Below are positions 1 through 9,206 of a DNA stretch of 64,000 bases, one piece after another. The stretch comes from Methylobacterium trifolii (GTDB lineage: Bacteria > Pseudomonadota > Alphaproteobacteria > Rhizobiales > Beijerinckiaceae), in NCBI RefSeq assembly GCF_022179685.1, contig NZ_BPRB01000035.1:1-64000 (forward strand), written 5' to 3'. The notes under the pieces are model-generated. The model made no database searches and was not told the origin of the DNA. It saw only the letters and a list, made by a program, of their open reading frames with translations. Numbering within the stretch: position 1 is the stretch's first letter; the number at the start of each line of letters is the position of its first letter. The translations under genes and the position numbers were made by a program.

Positions 1-47
1 CCTGGCACTACACGCCGCGGGAGATCTTCGCGGCGTGTAGTGCCAGG
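1..47. repeat. Perfect 19-bp inverted repeat at the window edge
   Basis: Bases 1-19 and 29-47 are exact reverse complements, separated by a 9-base loop. The stem is long and GC-rich but is not followed by a T-run on either strand. It could be a factor-independent terminator or mRNA-end hairpin for a gene to the left, or part of a dispersed palindromic element cut by the window edge. Bases 48-232 hold no convincing gene. Confidence 0.7.
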
Positions 48-232
48 TCAGAGCCAGGGGTCTTCCGTCATCGGCCACGAACATCGCCGCCTCCTGCAAC
101 ACGTGCAGGCTAATTCTTCAACCCTTCAAGACGTTCCCCGTAAAAACTGCGCACACACAGGCTATCCCCATCGTTCCGGCCGGATGGTGAAGATTTGTGC
201 CGCGCAGCAAGACTGTTGCACGGCAAACAGGC

Positions 233-1336
233 TCATGCGCGCCCCTTCGCCAGCCCCTCGAAGCCGAAGGCGGCGGCCTCCGGGACACCGACCCGCCTCG
301 TGCGGACGTGCCCGCGGCTGAGCCGGGCGTGGACGGTGGCCATCACCAGGACGGCCATGGCGAAGACCTGATGAGCCAGCGCCGCCCAGAGGGGCACGGC
401 CAGCAGGAGCGTGGCGATGCCGAGCCCCGCCTGCGCGAGGACGAGCCCCGCGATCCCCGCGGCACGGCGCGATGCGCCCGCCCCGCCCTGAACGATGCGG
501 GCGTCGAGGGCGTGGAGCAGGGCCACGGCGAGGAGGAGGTAGGCCGTGAGCCGGTGGTTGAACTGGACCAGGGTGGTGTTGTCGACGAAGTTCTCGATCC
601 AGGGCCTGACGGAGAACAGGTCGTCCAGGGGCGGGACGAGGCTCCCGTCCATGTCGGGCCAGGTGTTGTGGACCAGCCCCGCATGAGAGCCGGCCACGAG
701 GCCGCCGAGGAAGATCTGCGCCAGCACCAACACCGGCAGGAGGGCGGCCGTCGCGCGCAGGCGCCGCGGCGCAGGGGCGCGCGCCTCGTCGCGCTCGCCC
801 GCCGCGAGCCAGACCAGCCCGGCCAGGATCAGGCTCGCCATGGTGAGGTGGAGGGCGAGCTTGAGGGGGGCCACCGCGATCATGCCCGGCTGCAGCCCGG
901 AGGCGACCATGATCCAGCCGATCGCGCCTTGCGCCGCGCCGAGCACGCCCAGGGCGAGCAGCCCGAGGCCGAGGCGGCGGCCGAGCATGCCCCGCCACCA
1001 GAACACGAGGAGCGGCAGGAAGAACGCGAGCCCGACGATCCGGCCGAGGATCCGGTGCCCCCATTCCCAGGCATAGAGCACCTTGAAGTCGGACAGCCCG
1101 AGGCCCTCGTTGAGGATTCTGTACTGGGGCGTGCCGCGGTACTTCTCGAATTCGGCGGCCCAGTCCGCGCCCGAAAGCGGCGGCACCACGCCGGTGACGG
1201 GCCGCCACTCGGTGATCGAGAGCCCGGACCCGGTAAGCCGCGTCGCGCCCCCCACCGCCACCATCGCCACCACCAGCACGGCGAGCAGGTAGAGCCAGGT
1301 CCGGACGGGGCCGGTGCGCTCGGGGTGGGGCCTCAT
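233..1336 (-). CDS. ctaA: Heme A synthase (COX15/CtaA)
   Basis: This 367-residue polytopic membrane protein converts heme O to heme A for aa3-type cytochrome oxidase by oxidising the C8 methyl group. The COX15/CtaA family is recognised from about eight hydrophobic helices and four well-placed histidines in helices: H94 in EWGHRILGR, H163 in ALHLTMAS, H261 in FNHRLTAY and H322 in LAHQVFAM, which fit the paired heme ligands of the family. The N-terminal segment TRLTGSGLSITEW is typical of the alphaproteobacterial (type 2) form. The start is an ATG. It stands alone, with a 217-base gap to the histidine kinase gene upstream, and no other oxidase gene lies in the window. Confidence 0.93.
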   Translation of the reverse strand: MRPHPERTGPVRTWLYLLAVLVVAMVAVGGATRLTGSGLSITEWRPVTGVVPPLSGADWAAEFEKYRGTPQYRILNEGLGLSDFKVLYAWEWGHRILGRIVGLAFFLPLLVFWWRGMLGRRLGLGLLALGVLGAAQGAIGWIMVASGLQPGMIAVAPLKLALHLTMASLILAGLVWLAAGERDEARAPAPRRLRATAALLPVLVLAQIFLGGLVAGSHAGLVHNTWPDMDGSLVPPLDDLFSVRPWIENFVDNTTLVQFNHRLTAYLLLAVALLHALDARIVQGGAGASRRAAGIAGLVLAQAGLGIATLLLAVPLWAALAHQVFAMAVLVMATVHARLSRGHVRTRRVGVPEAAAFGFEGLAKGRA

Positions 1337-1553
1337 GGCCGGGTCATCCGTCTGGTGTCGCGATCGGCTGCCGGATTAGGCGCTGGCGCTGCGGGCGGCA
1401 ACGTTCGGCGGTGCCGCACCGCCGAAGCGGCCGTGCATCACGCGATCCCCGGACCTCCGAACGGTCCTCGCCGTTCGGAAAAGGCCCTGTCGCGCTGCAG
1501 GCGAGGTCTTCGCAACGGACGTGGTCGGGCGGGGACGGCCGGTCCTGTGCCGC

Positions 1554-3593
1554 TCAGGCGGCCTTGAAGGCGGCCTCGGCGGTGCGGCCGTCCAGCAGGG
1601 CCGGCAGGGCCTTGAGGTCGAGGGGCTTGGCGAGGAAGCCGTCGAAGCCAGCCGCGCGCGCGGCCCGTTCGTCCTCGCGGCCGGCATTGGCGGTGAGCGC
1701 CACCAGATGGAGGTGCCCGATGCCGGCTTCCCCGGAGCGGATACGGCGGGCGGTCTCGTGGCCGTCGAGGTTGGGCATGCGGATGTCGATCAGGGCGAGG
1801 TCGAAGGGCCCGCACCTGGCGAGCCGGTCCAGGGCCTCCAGGCCGTCGGCGGCGTGCACCACCTCGGCGCCCAGGCGCTCCAGGGCGCGGGTGGCGAGCA
1901 GCGCGTTGATCGGGTTGTCCTCGGCCAGCAGCACGCGGACGGCAGGCCCGGTGCGCCCGGCCGCCGGCAGCGGCGCCGGCCGGGCCGGCTCGGTCTCGGG
2001 ATTGGGCGCGAGCAGGCGGTCGAACAGGGAGCGGGCGCGCACCGGCTTGATCAGGTAGCTGTCGAAGCCGGCGGCCCCCGGGGCGCCGAACTCGCGCCGG
2101 TCGAAGGGCGAGAGCAGGATCAGGCTGCAGCGGACGCCGCTGGCCCGCGCCGCGTCCGCGAGCCGGCGGACGGGGGCGTCGCCCAGGGCCCGGTCGGCGA
2201 TCACGGCGTCGAAGCCGGCCCCGCACAACGCGGACAGGCCCTCCTCGATGCCCGCCACGACCACGGCGGCGGCCCCCGAGCGGGCGAGGCTGCCGGCGAG
2301 GTAGGGCGCCTGGAACGGCGAATCGGCCACGATCAGGACGCGCCGCCCGGAAAGCTGGACCGGCGGGGCAGCCTCAACCGAAGCGTCCGCCGGGGCCGCG
2401 GCCAGCGGCAGCGTCACCCGGAAGGTCGAGCCGCGCCCGAGCTTCGAATCGGCCTCGATCCGCCCGCCCATCCGGGCCACGAGGCGGCGGGTGATGGCGA
2501 GCCCGAGGCCGGTGCCCTCGTGGCGTCGGCTGGCACTGCCGTCCCCCTGCTCGAACTCCTCGAACAGGATCGGGATGCGGTCCTCCGGGATGCCGGGACC
2601 GGTATCCGACACGGAGAGGACGACGCCCTCCCCCGTGCGGCCGAGCGTGATGCCGACCCCGCCGGAGCCGGTGAACTTGATGGCGTTGCCGGCGAGGTTG
2701 ACCAGGATCTGCCGCATACGGTCGGCATCGCCCACGACGAGGCCGGACAGGTCCTCGCCCACGTCCAGGGCGATCTCGATGCCCTTGTCCTGCGCGCGCG
2801 GGGCCAGCAGCTCGACCACGCCCTCGGCGAGCGCGGGCAGGTCGAAGGGCTCGGCCGCCAGATCCAGGCGCCCGGCCTCGATGCGGGAGAAGTCGAGGAT
2901 ACCGTCGATCAGCCCGAGCAGCGCCTGCCCGCTGGTGCGCACCGCCTCGACGTAGGTGCGCTGCTCGGCGTCCAGCCCCGTGTCGAGGACGAGGTCGGCC
3001 ATGCCGAGGATGCCGTTCAGGGGCGTGCGGAACTCGTGGCTGACGGTGGCGAGGAAGCGGGATTTCGCGACGTTGGCGGCCTCGGCGCGGGCCAGCGCCA
3101 CGTCGAGGGAGCGGGCGGACTCGACGCGGGCGGTGACGTCGTGGCCGGCGCGCAGCCACTGCATCGGCTCGTCGCCCCGCGCGATCGGCATCTCCACGAA
3201 GGCGAACCAGCGCGGCACCCCGTCCACCGGCAGCACCCGCGCCTCGATCCGGCGCACCCCGTCCGGGCCGATCTCGACGGAGCGGCTCTCCAGCACTTCG
3301 AGGTCCACGCTCGCGCCGACGAGGTCGAAGGGCCGGCGGCCGAGGAGGCGCGCGTAGCCCTCGTTGGCGAAGGTGATGCGCTGGAGACTATCCCGCTGCA
3401 CGATCACCTCCATCGTCGCCTCGACCAGCGCCCGGTAGCGGTCCTCGCTCTCGGCGATGCGCCAGATCCGGTCGTGCAGGTGCTCGGCCTCGGCCTCCGC
3501 GCGCCTGTGCGGCCGCCGGCGCCACGCCAGCACGGCGAGGCTCGCGGCGGCGATCAGGGCAGGCAGGATCAGGGCGAGGTCCCGGAGGTCCAT
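1554..3593 (-). CDS. Hybrid sensor histidine kinase (PAS, HisKA, HATPase, two receivers)
   Basis: This is a 679-residue hybrid kinase. An N-terminal hydrophobic stretch (about residues 5-24) probably anchors it in the membrane. It is followed by a PAS domain (about 50-160), a dimerisation/phosphoacceptor domain with His186 in TVSHEFRTPLNG, and an ATPase domain with N-box NLAGNAIKFT and G-boxes DTGPGIP and GTGLGLAI. Two receiver-like domains come last. The first lacks the usual acidic pair (IVADSP in place of an EDN-type motif) and may be degenerate. The second is canonical, with AEDNPIN, the acceptor Asp in ALIDIRMP and the late lysine in LAKPL. No partner regulator is adjacent, so output is probably by phosphorelay to an unlinked protein. 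The signal is unknown. Confidence 0.9.
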   Translation of the reverse strand: MDLRDLALILPALIAAASLAVLAWRRRPHRRAEAEAEHLHDRIWRIAESEDRYRALVEATMEVIVQRDSLQRITFANEGYARLLGRRPFDLVGASVDLEVLESRSVEIGPDGVRRIEARVLPVDGVPRWFAFVEMPIARGDEPMQWLRAGHDVTARVESARSLDVALARAEAANVAKSRFLATVSHEFRTPLNGILGMADLVLDTGLDAEQRTYVEAVRTSGQALLGLIDGILDFSRIEAGRLDLAAEPFDLPALAEGVVELLAPRAQDKGIEIALDVGEDLSGLVVGDADRMRQILVNLAGNAIKFTGSGGVGITLGRTGEGVVLSVSDTGPGIPEDRIPILFEEFEQGDGSASRRHEGTGLGLAITRRLVARMGGRIEADSKLGRGSTFRVTLPLAAAPADASVEAAPPVQLSGRRVLIVADSPFQAPYLAGSLARSGAAAVVVAGIEEGLSALCGAGFDAVIADRALGDAPVRRLADAARASGVRCSLILLSPFDRREFGAPGAAGFDSYLIKPVRARSLFDRLLAPNPETEPARPAPLPAAGRTGPAVRVLLAEDNPINALLATRALERLGAEVVHAADGLEALDRLARCGPFDLALIDIRMPNLDGHETARRIRSGEAGIGHLHLVALTANAGREDERAARAAGFDGFLAKPLDLKALPALLDGRTAEAAFKAA

Positions 3594-3715
3594 GGCAGGC
3601 TCCCCCGGCGGAAGGCCGGCTGGCGCCAGCTTCGCAAGGGAGATTGAAGGAGGCGTTGGGAAAGGCGCTTAACCGGAGCTTGCGCGGATACGCGAGCAGC
3701 AGACCGCCCTGAACC

Positions 3716-4385
3716 TCAACCCGCGGGAAAGTCGGCCCCGACGCTCGCCTCGCGCCAGGCCTCGATCTCGGCCAGCCGGCCCTTCAGCCGCTGCGTGACG
3801 GCCTCGAAACCCCAGGCGCCGAGGACGAGGTGGCGCGGCGGGTCCTCGACCTCGGTGATCCGGATCATCGCCTCCCCGGCCCGCACCGGGTCGCCGGCCT
3901 GGCTGCCGCCCTTCTCCGCCGTCGCCTTCAGGCGGGCGCCGGCCGTCTCGGCGTAGTCGGGGATCGTGCTCGGCGTCTGGACGCGGGAGCGCCCGGCCCG
4001 CTGCGCCCGCATCATCGGCAGCACGGCACGGGTCAGGGCGAACAGGCCGAAGACGTTGGCGTCGATCTGCGCCCTGATCCGGTCCGCCTCGCCCTCCTCG
4101 ACGGAGGATTGGTAGCCGTGGCCGGCGTTGGTCACCAGCACGTCCAAGCGCCCGAATCTCTTGTGTGCCGCCGCCACGGCGGCTTCGATCTGCCCGGCCC
4201 TCGGTCACGTCGAGGGCCAGCGCCAGCGCCCGGTCCTCCGCGCCCGCTACGAGATCGGCCACCCGCCCGGCGTCGCGGGCCGTCACCACGGCGCGCCAGC
4301 CGCGGGCGAGGACGAGCCGGGCGAGGTCGTTCCCGAACCCGGTCGAGCAGCCGGTGACGAACCAGACCGGCGTGGTCGATGACGC
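3716..4385 (-). pseudogene. Short-chain dehydrogenase/reductase remnant (frameshift plus internal deletion)
   Basis: Two frames together spell an SDR of the oxidoreductase type. The upstream part carries the Rossmann motif VTGCSTGFGNDLA and runs to about base 4204; the downstream part begins AAHKRFGRLDVLVTNAG and ends at 3716. One extra base near 4196-4203 (a G run on the coding strand) separates the frames; removing it gives a continuous DVTEAGQIEAAV. The centre is also missing: the reading passes from MMRAQRAGRSR straight to a C-terminal stretch (TIPDYAETAGARLK), so the catalytic Ser and the YxxxK segment, roughly 80 residues, are gone. No good start codon with a ribosome site is visible near 4385. 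Sequencing error could explain the frameshift but not the deletion. Confidence 0.78.
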
Positions 4386-4494
4386 CGTGATGTCCGTCCC
4401 TCGCGGCCCGCCCTGCGGGCCGTTCTCGCGATGGAGCGGGAGGTCGGGGCAGGCGCCGCGGGGTGGAGGCGTGGGCGCATGCATCCGCCTCATG

Positions 4495-7176
4495 TCAGCC
4501 CGCGGTGGAGTCCCTTCGGGGGGTCCCTTCGCATTGCTGGATCAGCAGGGCGACGAGGCCCGACCAGCCGGTCTGGTGGGAGGCGCCGACGCCGCGGCCG
4601 GTGTCGCCGTGGTAGTACTCGTAGAACAGGACGTGGTCGCGAAAGTGCGGGTCCTCCTGCTCGATGCGGCTGTCGCCGTAGACCGGGCGGCGCCCGTCCG
4701 CGCCGCGGGCCGAGAGGCCGATAAGGCGGCGCGAGAGGTCGTCGGCGATCTCGCCCAGCGACAGGGTCCGCCCGGAGCCGGTGGGCGCCTCCACGCGAAA
4801 GTCCGGGCCGTAATAGTCGTGGAAGCGGCGCAGGCTCTCGATCAGCAGGACGTTGACCGGCAACCAGACCGGCCCGCGCCAGTTGGAGTTGCCGCCGAAC
4901 AGGCGCGAACCCGATTCGGCCGGCTCGTAGGCGAGGCCGAGGTCCTGGCCGGCCCAGGAGAAGCGGAACGGCGTGGCCGCGTAGACCTTCGAGACCGCGC
5001 GGATGCCGTTGTCGGAGAGGAACTCGGCCGGGTCGAGCATGCGCCTGAGCAGCGCCTTGAGGCGGTGGCCGCGCAGGAGCGAGAGCAGGCCGGTGCGGCC
5101 CTGGCCCGGCTCGTTCCAGCGGGAGACGAGGCGGGCGAGGTCGGGCCGGCTCTCCAGGAAGAACTGCAGCCGCGCCGAGAAGCGCGGCAGGCGCGCGATC
5201 TCCTCCTCCTTCAGCACCGCGACCGCGTAGATCGGGATCAGCCCGACCATGGTGCGCACCCGGATCGGCAGGCGCTTCCCGCCCGCGCTCTCGATCACGT
5301 CGTAGAAGTAGCCGTCCGCCTCGTCCCAGACCCCGTCGCCGGAGGCCGCCGCGATCAGGAGGAAGTGCTCGAAGAACTTCTCCGCCATGTCCTCGTAGGT
5401 GGAATCCTGGAGCGCCAGCTCGATCGCGATCCGCATCAGGTCGAGGGCGTACATCGCCATCCAGGCGGTGGCGTCGGACTGGGTGAGTTCGGCGCCTTCG
5501 CCTACCGGCTTCGAGCGGTCGAAGATGCCGATGTTGTCGAGCCCAAGGAACCCGCCCTGGAACAGGTTGCGCCCGGCCGCGTCCTTGCGGTTGACCCACC
5601 AAGTGAAGTTCAGGGTCAGCTTGTTGAAGATCCGCTTGAGGAAGGCGTGGTCGGGCCGGCCCGTGAGTGCCCGGTCCATCTCGAACACCCGCCACGCGGC
5701 GAAGGCGTGGAGAGGCGGATTGGCATCCGAAAACCCCCATTCGTAGGCGGGTAGCGCCGCGTTCGGGTGCATGTAGGCCTCGTCCACGAGGAGCAGGAGC
5801 TGCCCCTTGGCGAAGTCCGGGTCGACCATCGCCAGCACGAGGCTCTGCAGGGCGAGGTCCCAGGAAGCGAACCAGGGATATTCCCAGGCATCGGGCATCG
5901 AGACGATGTCGGCCGCGCGCACGTGGCGCCAGTCGGCGTTGCGGCCCCCGCGCCGTCCGGCCGGCGGCGGGGGCTCGGCCGGGTCGCCGTCCTGCCACTC
6001 GCGCACGTCGTAATGGTAGAGCTGCTTCGACCACAGCATGCCGGCGAGCGCCTGCCTCTGGACGCTGCGCAGGTCCGGATCGGGGATATTGGCCTGGAGG
6101 GCTTCGTAGAACGCATCCGCCTCATCCTGCCGCGCGGAAAACACCGCGTCGAAATCCGCGAAGGGGTCCGCCGCCTCGGCCTCCGGGCGGAATCGCAGGC
6201 GCAGGGTCCGGGTCTGCCCGGGGGCGAGGTCGAGGCGGTAGAGGGCGGCGCATTTGGTCCCGCGCTGCGCAGGGTTCACCGCGCCGGCCTCGCCACGGAC
6301 GACGCGGGCGTCGATGCCGTCCTTGTAGAAGCCCTCCTTGTCGGAGGCCTTGGCCGGCCCGGTGCCGAAGAGCCGGTGGGTGTTGGTCTCGTTCTCGGTG
6401 AACAGCAGGTCGTCGGCCCCTTGCGCGTGGAAGCGCATCGGCGCCAGCCCCGGATGCAGGGCGCGCACGCTCCCGTCCCCGGCGGCCGACAGCTCCGGGC
6501 GCTCCGCCTCGCCGCGCCAGGACCAGGTGTTGCGGGCCCAGAGCTGCGGCAGCACGGTGAGCGCGGTCGCCTCCGGGCCGCGGTTCGTCACGCTGATCCG
6601 CATCAGCACGTCGTCCGGCGCCGCCTTGGCGTAGGCGATCTCCACGTCACAATAGCGGCCCGCGTCGAACAGGCCGGTGTCGAGCAGCTCGAATTCCGGG
6701 TCGTCCAGGCCGCGGCGGCGGTTCTCGGAGATCAGCCCCTCGTAGGGGAAGGCGTCGTGCGGGTACTTGTAGAGCATCCGCATGAAGGAATGCGTCGGCG
6801 TGGCGTCGAGGTAGTAGTAGAGTTCCTTCACGTCCTCGCCGTGGTTGCCCTCGGCGTTGGTCAGGCCGAACAGGCGCTCCTTCAGGATCGGGTCGCGCCC
6901 GTTCCACAGGGCCGGGGCGAGGCACCATTCGAGGTGGGCCGTGCCGAAGCCGCCGATGCCGTCCTCGCCCCAGCGATAGGCGCGGGAGCGGGCGTGGTCG
7001 TGGGGCAGATAGTCCCAGGCCTCCCCGTCCGGGCTGTAATCCTCCCGCACGGTGCCCCATTGCCGGTCGCTGAGATACGGCCCCCAGCGGCGCCAGGCGG
7101 GGTCGCTCCGCGCCTGGACGAGGCGGGCGCCCTCCGCCGTGTCGAAGAGGCGGGACGCCGCGTGGGGCTGGGTCAT
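4495..7176 (-). CDS. Large glycoside hydrolase of the GH63 / MGH1-like family (annotated in relatives as glucosidase)
   Basis: This 893-residue protein probably folds into an (alpha/alpha)6 barrel preceded by a beta-sandwich. Recognisable stretches are [16 protein letters not shown] near the N-terminus, WSWDLALQ-type barrel sequence ([13 protein letters not shown]), [28 protein letters not shown] and [20 protein letters not shown] near the end, all seen in bacterial GH63-like glucosidases. No signal peptide is visible, so it is probably cytoplasmic. Start ATG 7176 was chosen because a GGGAG ribosome site lies upstream; the reading frame stays open 35 codons further but that part is low-complexity. 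Substrate is unknown; relatives act on alpha-glucosides or mannosyl/glucosyl-glycerate. It diverges from trpA across about 185 bases. Confidence 0.85.
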   Translation of the reverse strand: MTQPHAASRLFDTAEGARLVQARSDPAWRRWGPYLSDRQWGTVREDYSPDGEAWDYLPHDHARSRAYRWGEDGIGGFGTAHLEWCLAPALWNGRDPILKERLFGLTNAEGNHGEDVKELYYYLDATPTHSFMRMLYKYPHDAFPYEGLISENRRRGLDDPEFELLDTGLFDAGRYCDVEIAYAKAAPDDVLMRISVTNRGPEATALTVLPQLWARNTWSWRGEAERPELSAAGDGSVRALHPGLAPMRFHAQGADDLLFTENETNTHRLFGTGPAKASDKEGFYKDGIDARVVRGEAGAVNPAQRGTKCAALYRLDLAPGQTRTLRLRFRPEAEAADPFADFDAVFSARQDEADAFYEALQANIPDPDLRSVQRQALAGMLWSKQLYHYDVREWQDGDPAEPPPPAGRRGGRNADWRHVRAADIVSMPDAWEYPWFASWDLALQSLVLAMVDPDFAKGQLLLLVDEAYMHPNAALPAYEWGFSDANPPLHAFAAWRVFEMDRALTGRPDHAFLKRIFNKLTLNFTWWVNRKDAAGRNLFQGGFLGLDNIGIFDRSKPVGEGAELTQSDATAWMAMYALDLMRIAIELALQDSTYEDMAEKFFEHFLLIAAASGDGVWDEADGYFYDVIESAGGKRLPIRVRTMVGLIPIYAVAVLKEEEIARLPRFSARLQFFLESRPDLARLVSRWNEPGQGRTGLLSLLRGHRLKALLRRMLDPAEFLSDNGIRAVSKVYAATPFRFSWAGQDLGLAYEPAESGSRLFGGNSNWRGPVWLPVNVLLIESLRRFHDYYGPDFRVEAPTGSGRTLSLGEIADDLSRRLIGLSARGADGRRPVYGDSRIEQEDPHFRDHVLFYEYYHGDTGRGVGASHQTGWSGLVALLIQQCEGTPRRDSTAG

Positions 7177-7361
7177 GGATTCGGGTCTCCCGTGCGAATG
7201 CCGCCGGCCGCTCCCGTCCGCATCCTGCGTGGCCTTCGGTATCGCAAGGGGGACGCGTGCGGGAGAGGGCGCCCGTCGCACCGCGCTTCACGGGCCGGCC
7301 CCGATGGTGTAGGCGCGGCGCGACCCCGGACCGGTCCACGGTCGTGAGACGTACGAGCATC

Positions 7362-8201
7362 ATGCCGAGCCGCATCGACGCCACCTTCGCCCGCTGCCGT
7401 GCGGAGAACCGGGCCGCCCTCGTCACCTACGTGATGGCGGGCGACCCCGACCCCGAGACCTCGCTGAAGGTGCTGGAGGCCCTGCCGGAGGCGGGCGCCG
7501 ACATCGTCGAGTTCGGCCTGCCCTTCACCGACCCGATGGCGGACGGGCCGGCGATCCAGGCCGCGGGCCTGCGGGCGCTGAAGGCCGGCCAGGGCGTGGC
7601 CAGGACCCTGGAGCTGGTGGCCCGCTTCCGCGCGGGCGACGCGGACACGCCCGTGGTGCTGATGGGCTACTTCAACCCGATCCACACCTACGGCGTCGAA
7701 CGCTTCCTCGACGACGCGCTGGCGGCCGGCATCGACGGGCTGATCGTGGTCGACCTGCCGCCGGAGGAGGACGACGAACTCTGCCTGCCGACTTTGGCAA
7801 AGGGCCTCGCCTTCATCCGGCTCGCCACCCCCACCACCGACGAGAAGCGGCTCCCGGCCGTCCTCGCGAACACCGCGGGCTTCGTCTACTACGTCTCGAT
7901 CACCGGCATCACCGGCACCGCGACGCCCGATTTCGGCAAGGTGGCGCAGGCGGTCGGCCGCATCCGGCGCCACACGGCCCTGCCCGTCGTCGTCGGCTTC
8001 GGGGTCAGGACCGGTGCGCACGCGGCCGAGATCGCCCGGGGCGCGGACGGCGTCGTCGTCGGCTCTGCCCTGGTCGACCGGCTGCAGCGGTCGCTGGACG
8101 GCGAGGGCCGGGCGCAGGCGGGAACCGTCGAGGCCGTGGCCGGGCTGGTGCGGGAGCTGGCAGCCGGCGTACGCTCGGCGGGCGGCGAGCGGGCGGCCTG
8201 A
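7362..8201 (+). CDS. trpA: Tryptophan synthase alpha chain
   Basis: TrpA is 279 residues here. It cleaves indole-3-glycerol phosphate to indole and glyceraldehyde-3-phosphate in the last step of tryptophan synthesis, and works in an alpha2beta2 complex with TrpB. The catalytic acids are present: E50 in DIVEFGLPF and D61 in DPMADGP, matching E49 and D60 of the E. coli enzyme. The phosphate-binding loops GFGVRTG and [12 protein letters not shown] are intact. The ATG at 7362 gives the standard length. It leads a trpA-accD-folC run. The usual upstream partners trpF and trpB are not in the window; a glucosidase gene on the other strand takes their place. Confidence 0.97.
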   Translation: MPSRIDATFARCRAENRAALVTYVMAGDPDPETSLKVLEALPEAGADIVEFGLPFTDPMADGPAIQAAGLRALKAGQGVARTLELVARFRAGDADTPVVLMGYFNPIHTYGVERFLDDALAAGIDGLIVVDLPPEEDDELCLPTLAKGLAFIRLATPTTDEKRLPAVLANTAGFVYYVSITGITGTATPDFGKVAQAVGRIRRHTALPVVVGFGVRTGAHAAEIARGADGVVVGSALVDRLQRSLDGEGRAQAGTVEAVAGLVRELAAGVRSAGGERAA

Positions 8202-8274
8202 GGCCGGCCGCACTGGCGGTCCGGGCGACCGGCCACGATATCGACCTCGGAACAAACCGGACGGGCGCCTCACC

Positions 8275-9189
8275 ATGGTCGAACCGATGAACTGGATCTC
8301 GGAGGTCGTGCGCCCCAAGATCAAGACCCTGTTCAAGCGCGAGACGCCGGAGAACCTCTGGGTCAAGTGCCCGGATACCGGGCAGATGGTGTTCCACAAG
8401 GAGGTCGAGGGGAACCACTGGGTCATCCCGGGCTCCGAGCACCACCTCAAGATGAGCGCCCAGGCCCGCCTCAAGATGATGTTCGACGGCGGCACCTGGC
8501 TCGACGTGCCCCTGCCCGAGGTCGCCGTCGACCCCCTCAAGTTCCGCGACGAGAAGCGCTACGTCGACCGCCTCAAGGAGGCGCGGGCCAAGACCGGCAT
8601 GCAGGACGCCTTCAAGGTCGGGTTCGGCCGCGTCGGCGGGATGCCGATGACGCTGGCGGCCCAGGAATTCGGCTTCATGGCCGGTTCGCTGGGCATGGCG
8701 GCGGGCGAGGCCTTCGTGCGCGGCGCCGAGACGGCGCTCGACAAGCGCACCCCCTACATCCTGTTCTCAGCCTCGGGCGGGGCCCGGATGCAGGAGGGCA
8801 TCCTCTCCCTGATGCAGATGCCGCGCACCACGGTGGCGGTGCGGCGCCTCAACGCAGCCAGGCTCCCCTACGTCGTGGTGCTGACCAACCCGACCACGGG
8901 GGGCGTGACCGCCTCCTACGCCATGCTCGGCGACGTGCACCTGGCCGAACCCGGCGCGCTCATCTGCTTTGCCGGCCCCCGCGTCATCGAGCAGACCATC
9001 CGCGAGAAGCTGCCCGACGGCTTCCAGCGGGCGGAATACCTGCGCGAGCACGGCATGGTGGACCAGGTGGTGCACCGCCACGCCCTGAAGGAGACGGTGG
9101 CCCGGATCTGCGGCCTCCTGATGAACGTCGGCCCGGAGGCCGGCACCGCCCGCGCGCCGGCGCAGGCGCCCGTCCCCGAACCCGCCTGA
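8275..9189 (+). CDS. accD: Acetyl-CoA carboxylase carboxyltransferase beta subunit
   Basis: AccD is 304 residues here and pairs with AccA to transfer the carboxyl group from biotin to acetyl-CoA, the first committed step of fatty-acid synthesis. The crotonase-fold signature stretches are present: [27 protein letters not shown] and [16 protein letters not shown]. The N-terminal zinc ribbon of the E. coli protein (four cysteines) is not conserved: only the first cysteine remains (WVKCPDTGQ), and the second pair is replaced by IPGSEHH. This fits other alphaproteobacterial AccD proteins as I remember them. The start is ATG 8275; a second ATG four codons on (MNWISE) is also possible. Confidence 0.96.
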   Translation: MVEPMNWISEVVRPKIKTLFKRETPENLWVKCPDTGQMVFHKEVEGNHWVIPGSEHHLKMSAQARLKMMFDGGTWLDVPLPEVAVDPLKFRDEKRYVDRLKEARAKTGMQDAFKVGFGRVGGMPMTLAAQEFGFMAGSLGMAAGEAFVRGAETALDKRTPYILFSASGGARMQEGILSLMQMPRTTVAVRRLNAARLPYVVVLTNPTTGGVTASYAMLGDVHLAEPGALICFAGPRVIEQTIREKLPDGFQRAEYLREHGMVDQVVHRHALKETVARICGLLMNVGPEAGTARAPAQAPVPEPA

Positions 9190-9206
9190 CGAACGCCGCC
9201 GAACCG

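Noticed and set aside
3669-4493. Continuous 274-codon minus-strand frame over the SDR region
   Set aside because: Only its first part matches an SDR; after about base 4200 it becomes arginine/glycine-rich shadow sequence while the true SDR continues in another frame.
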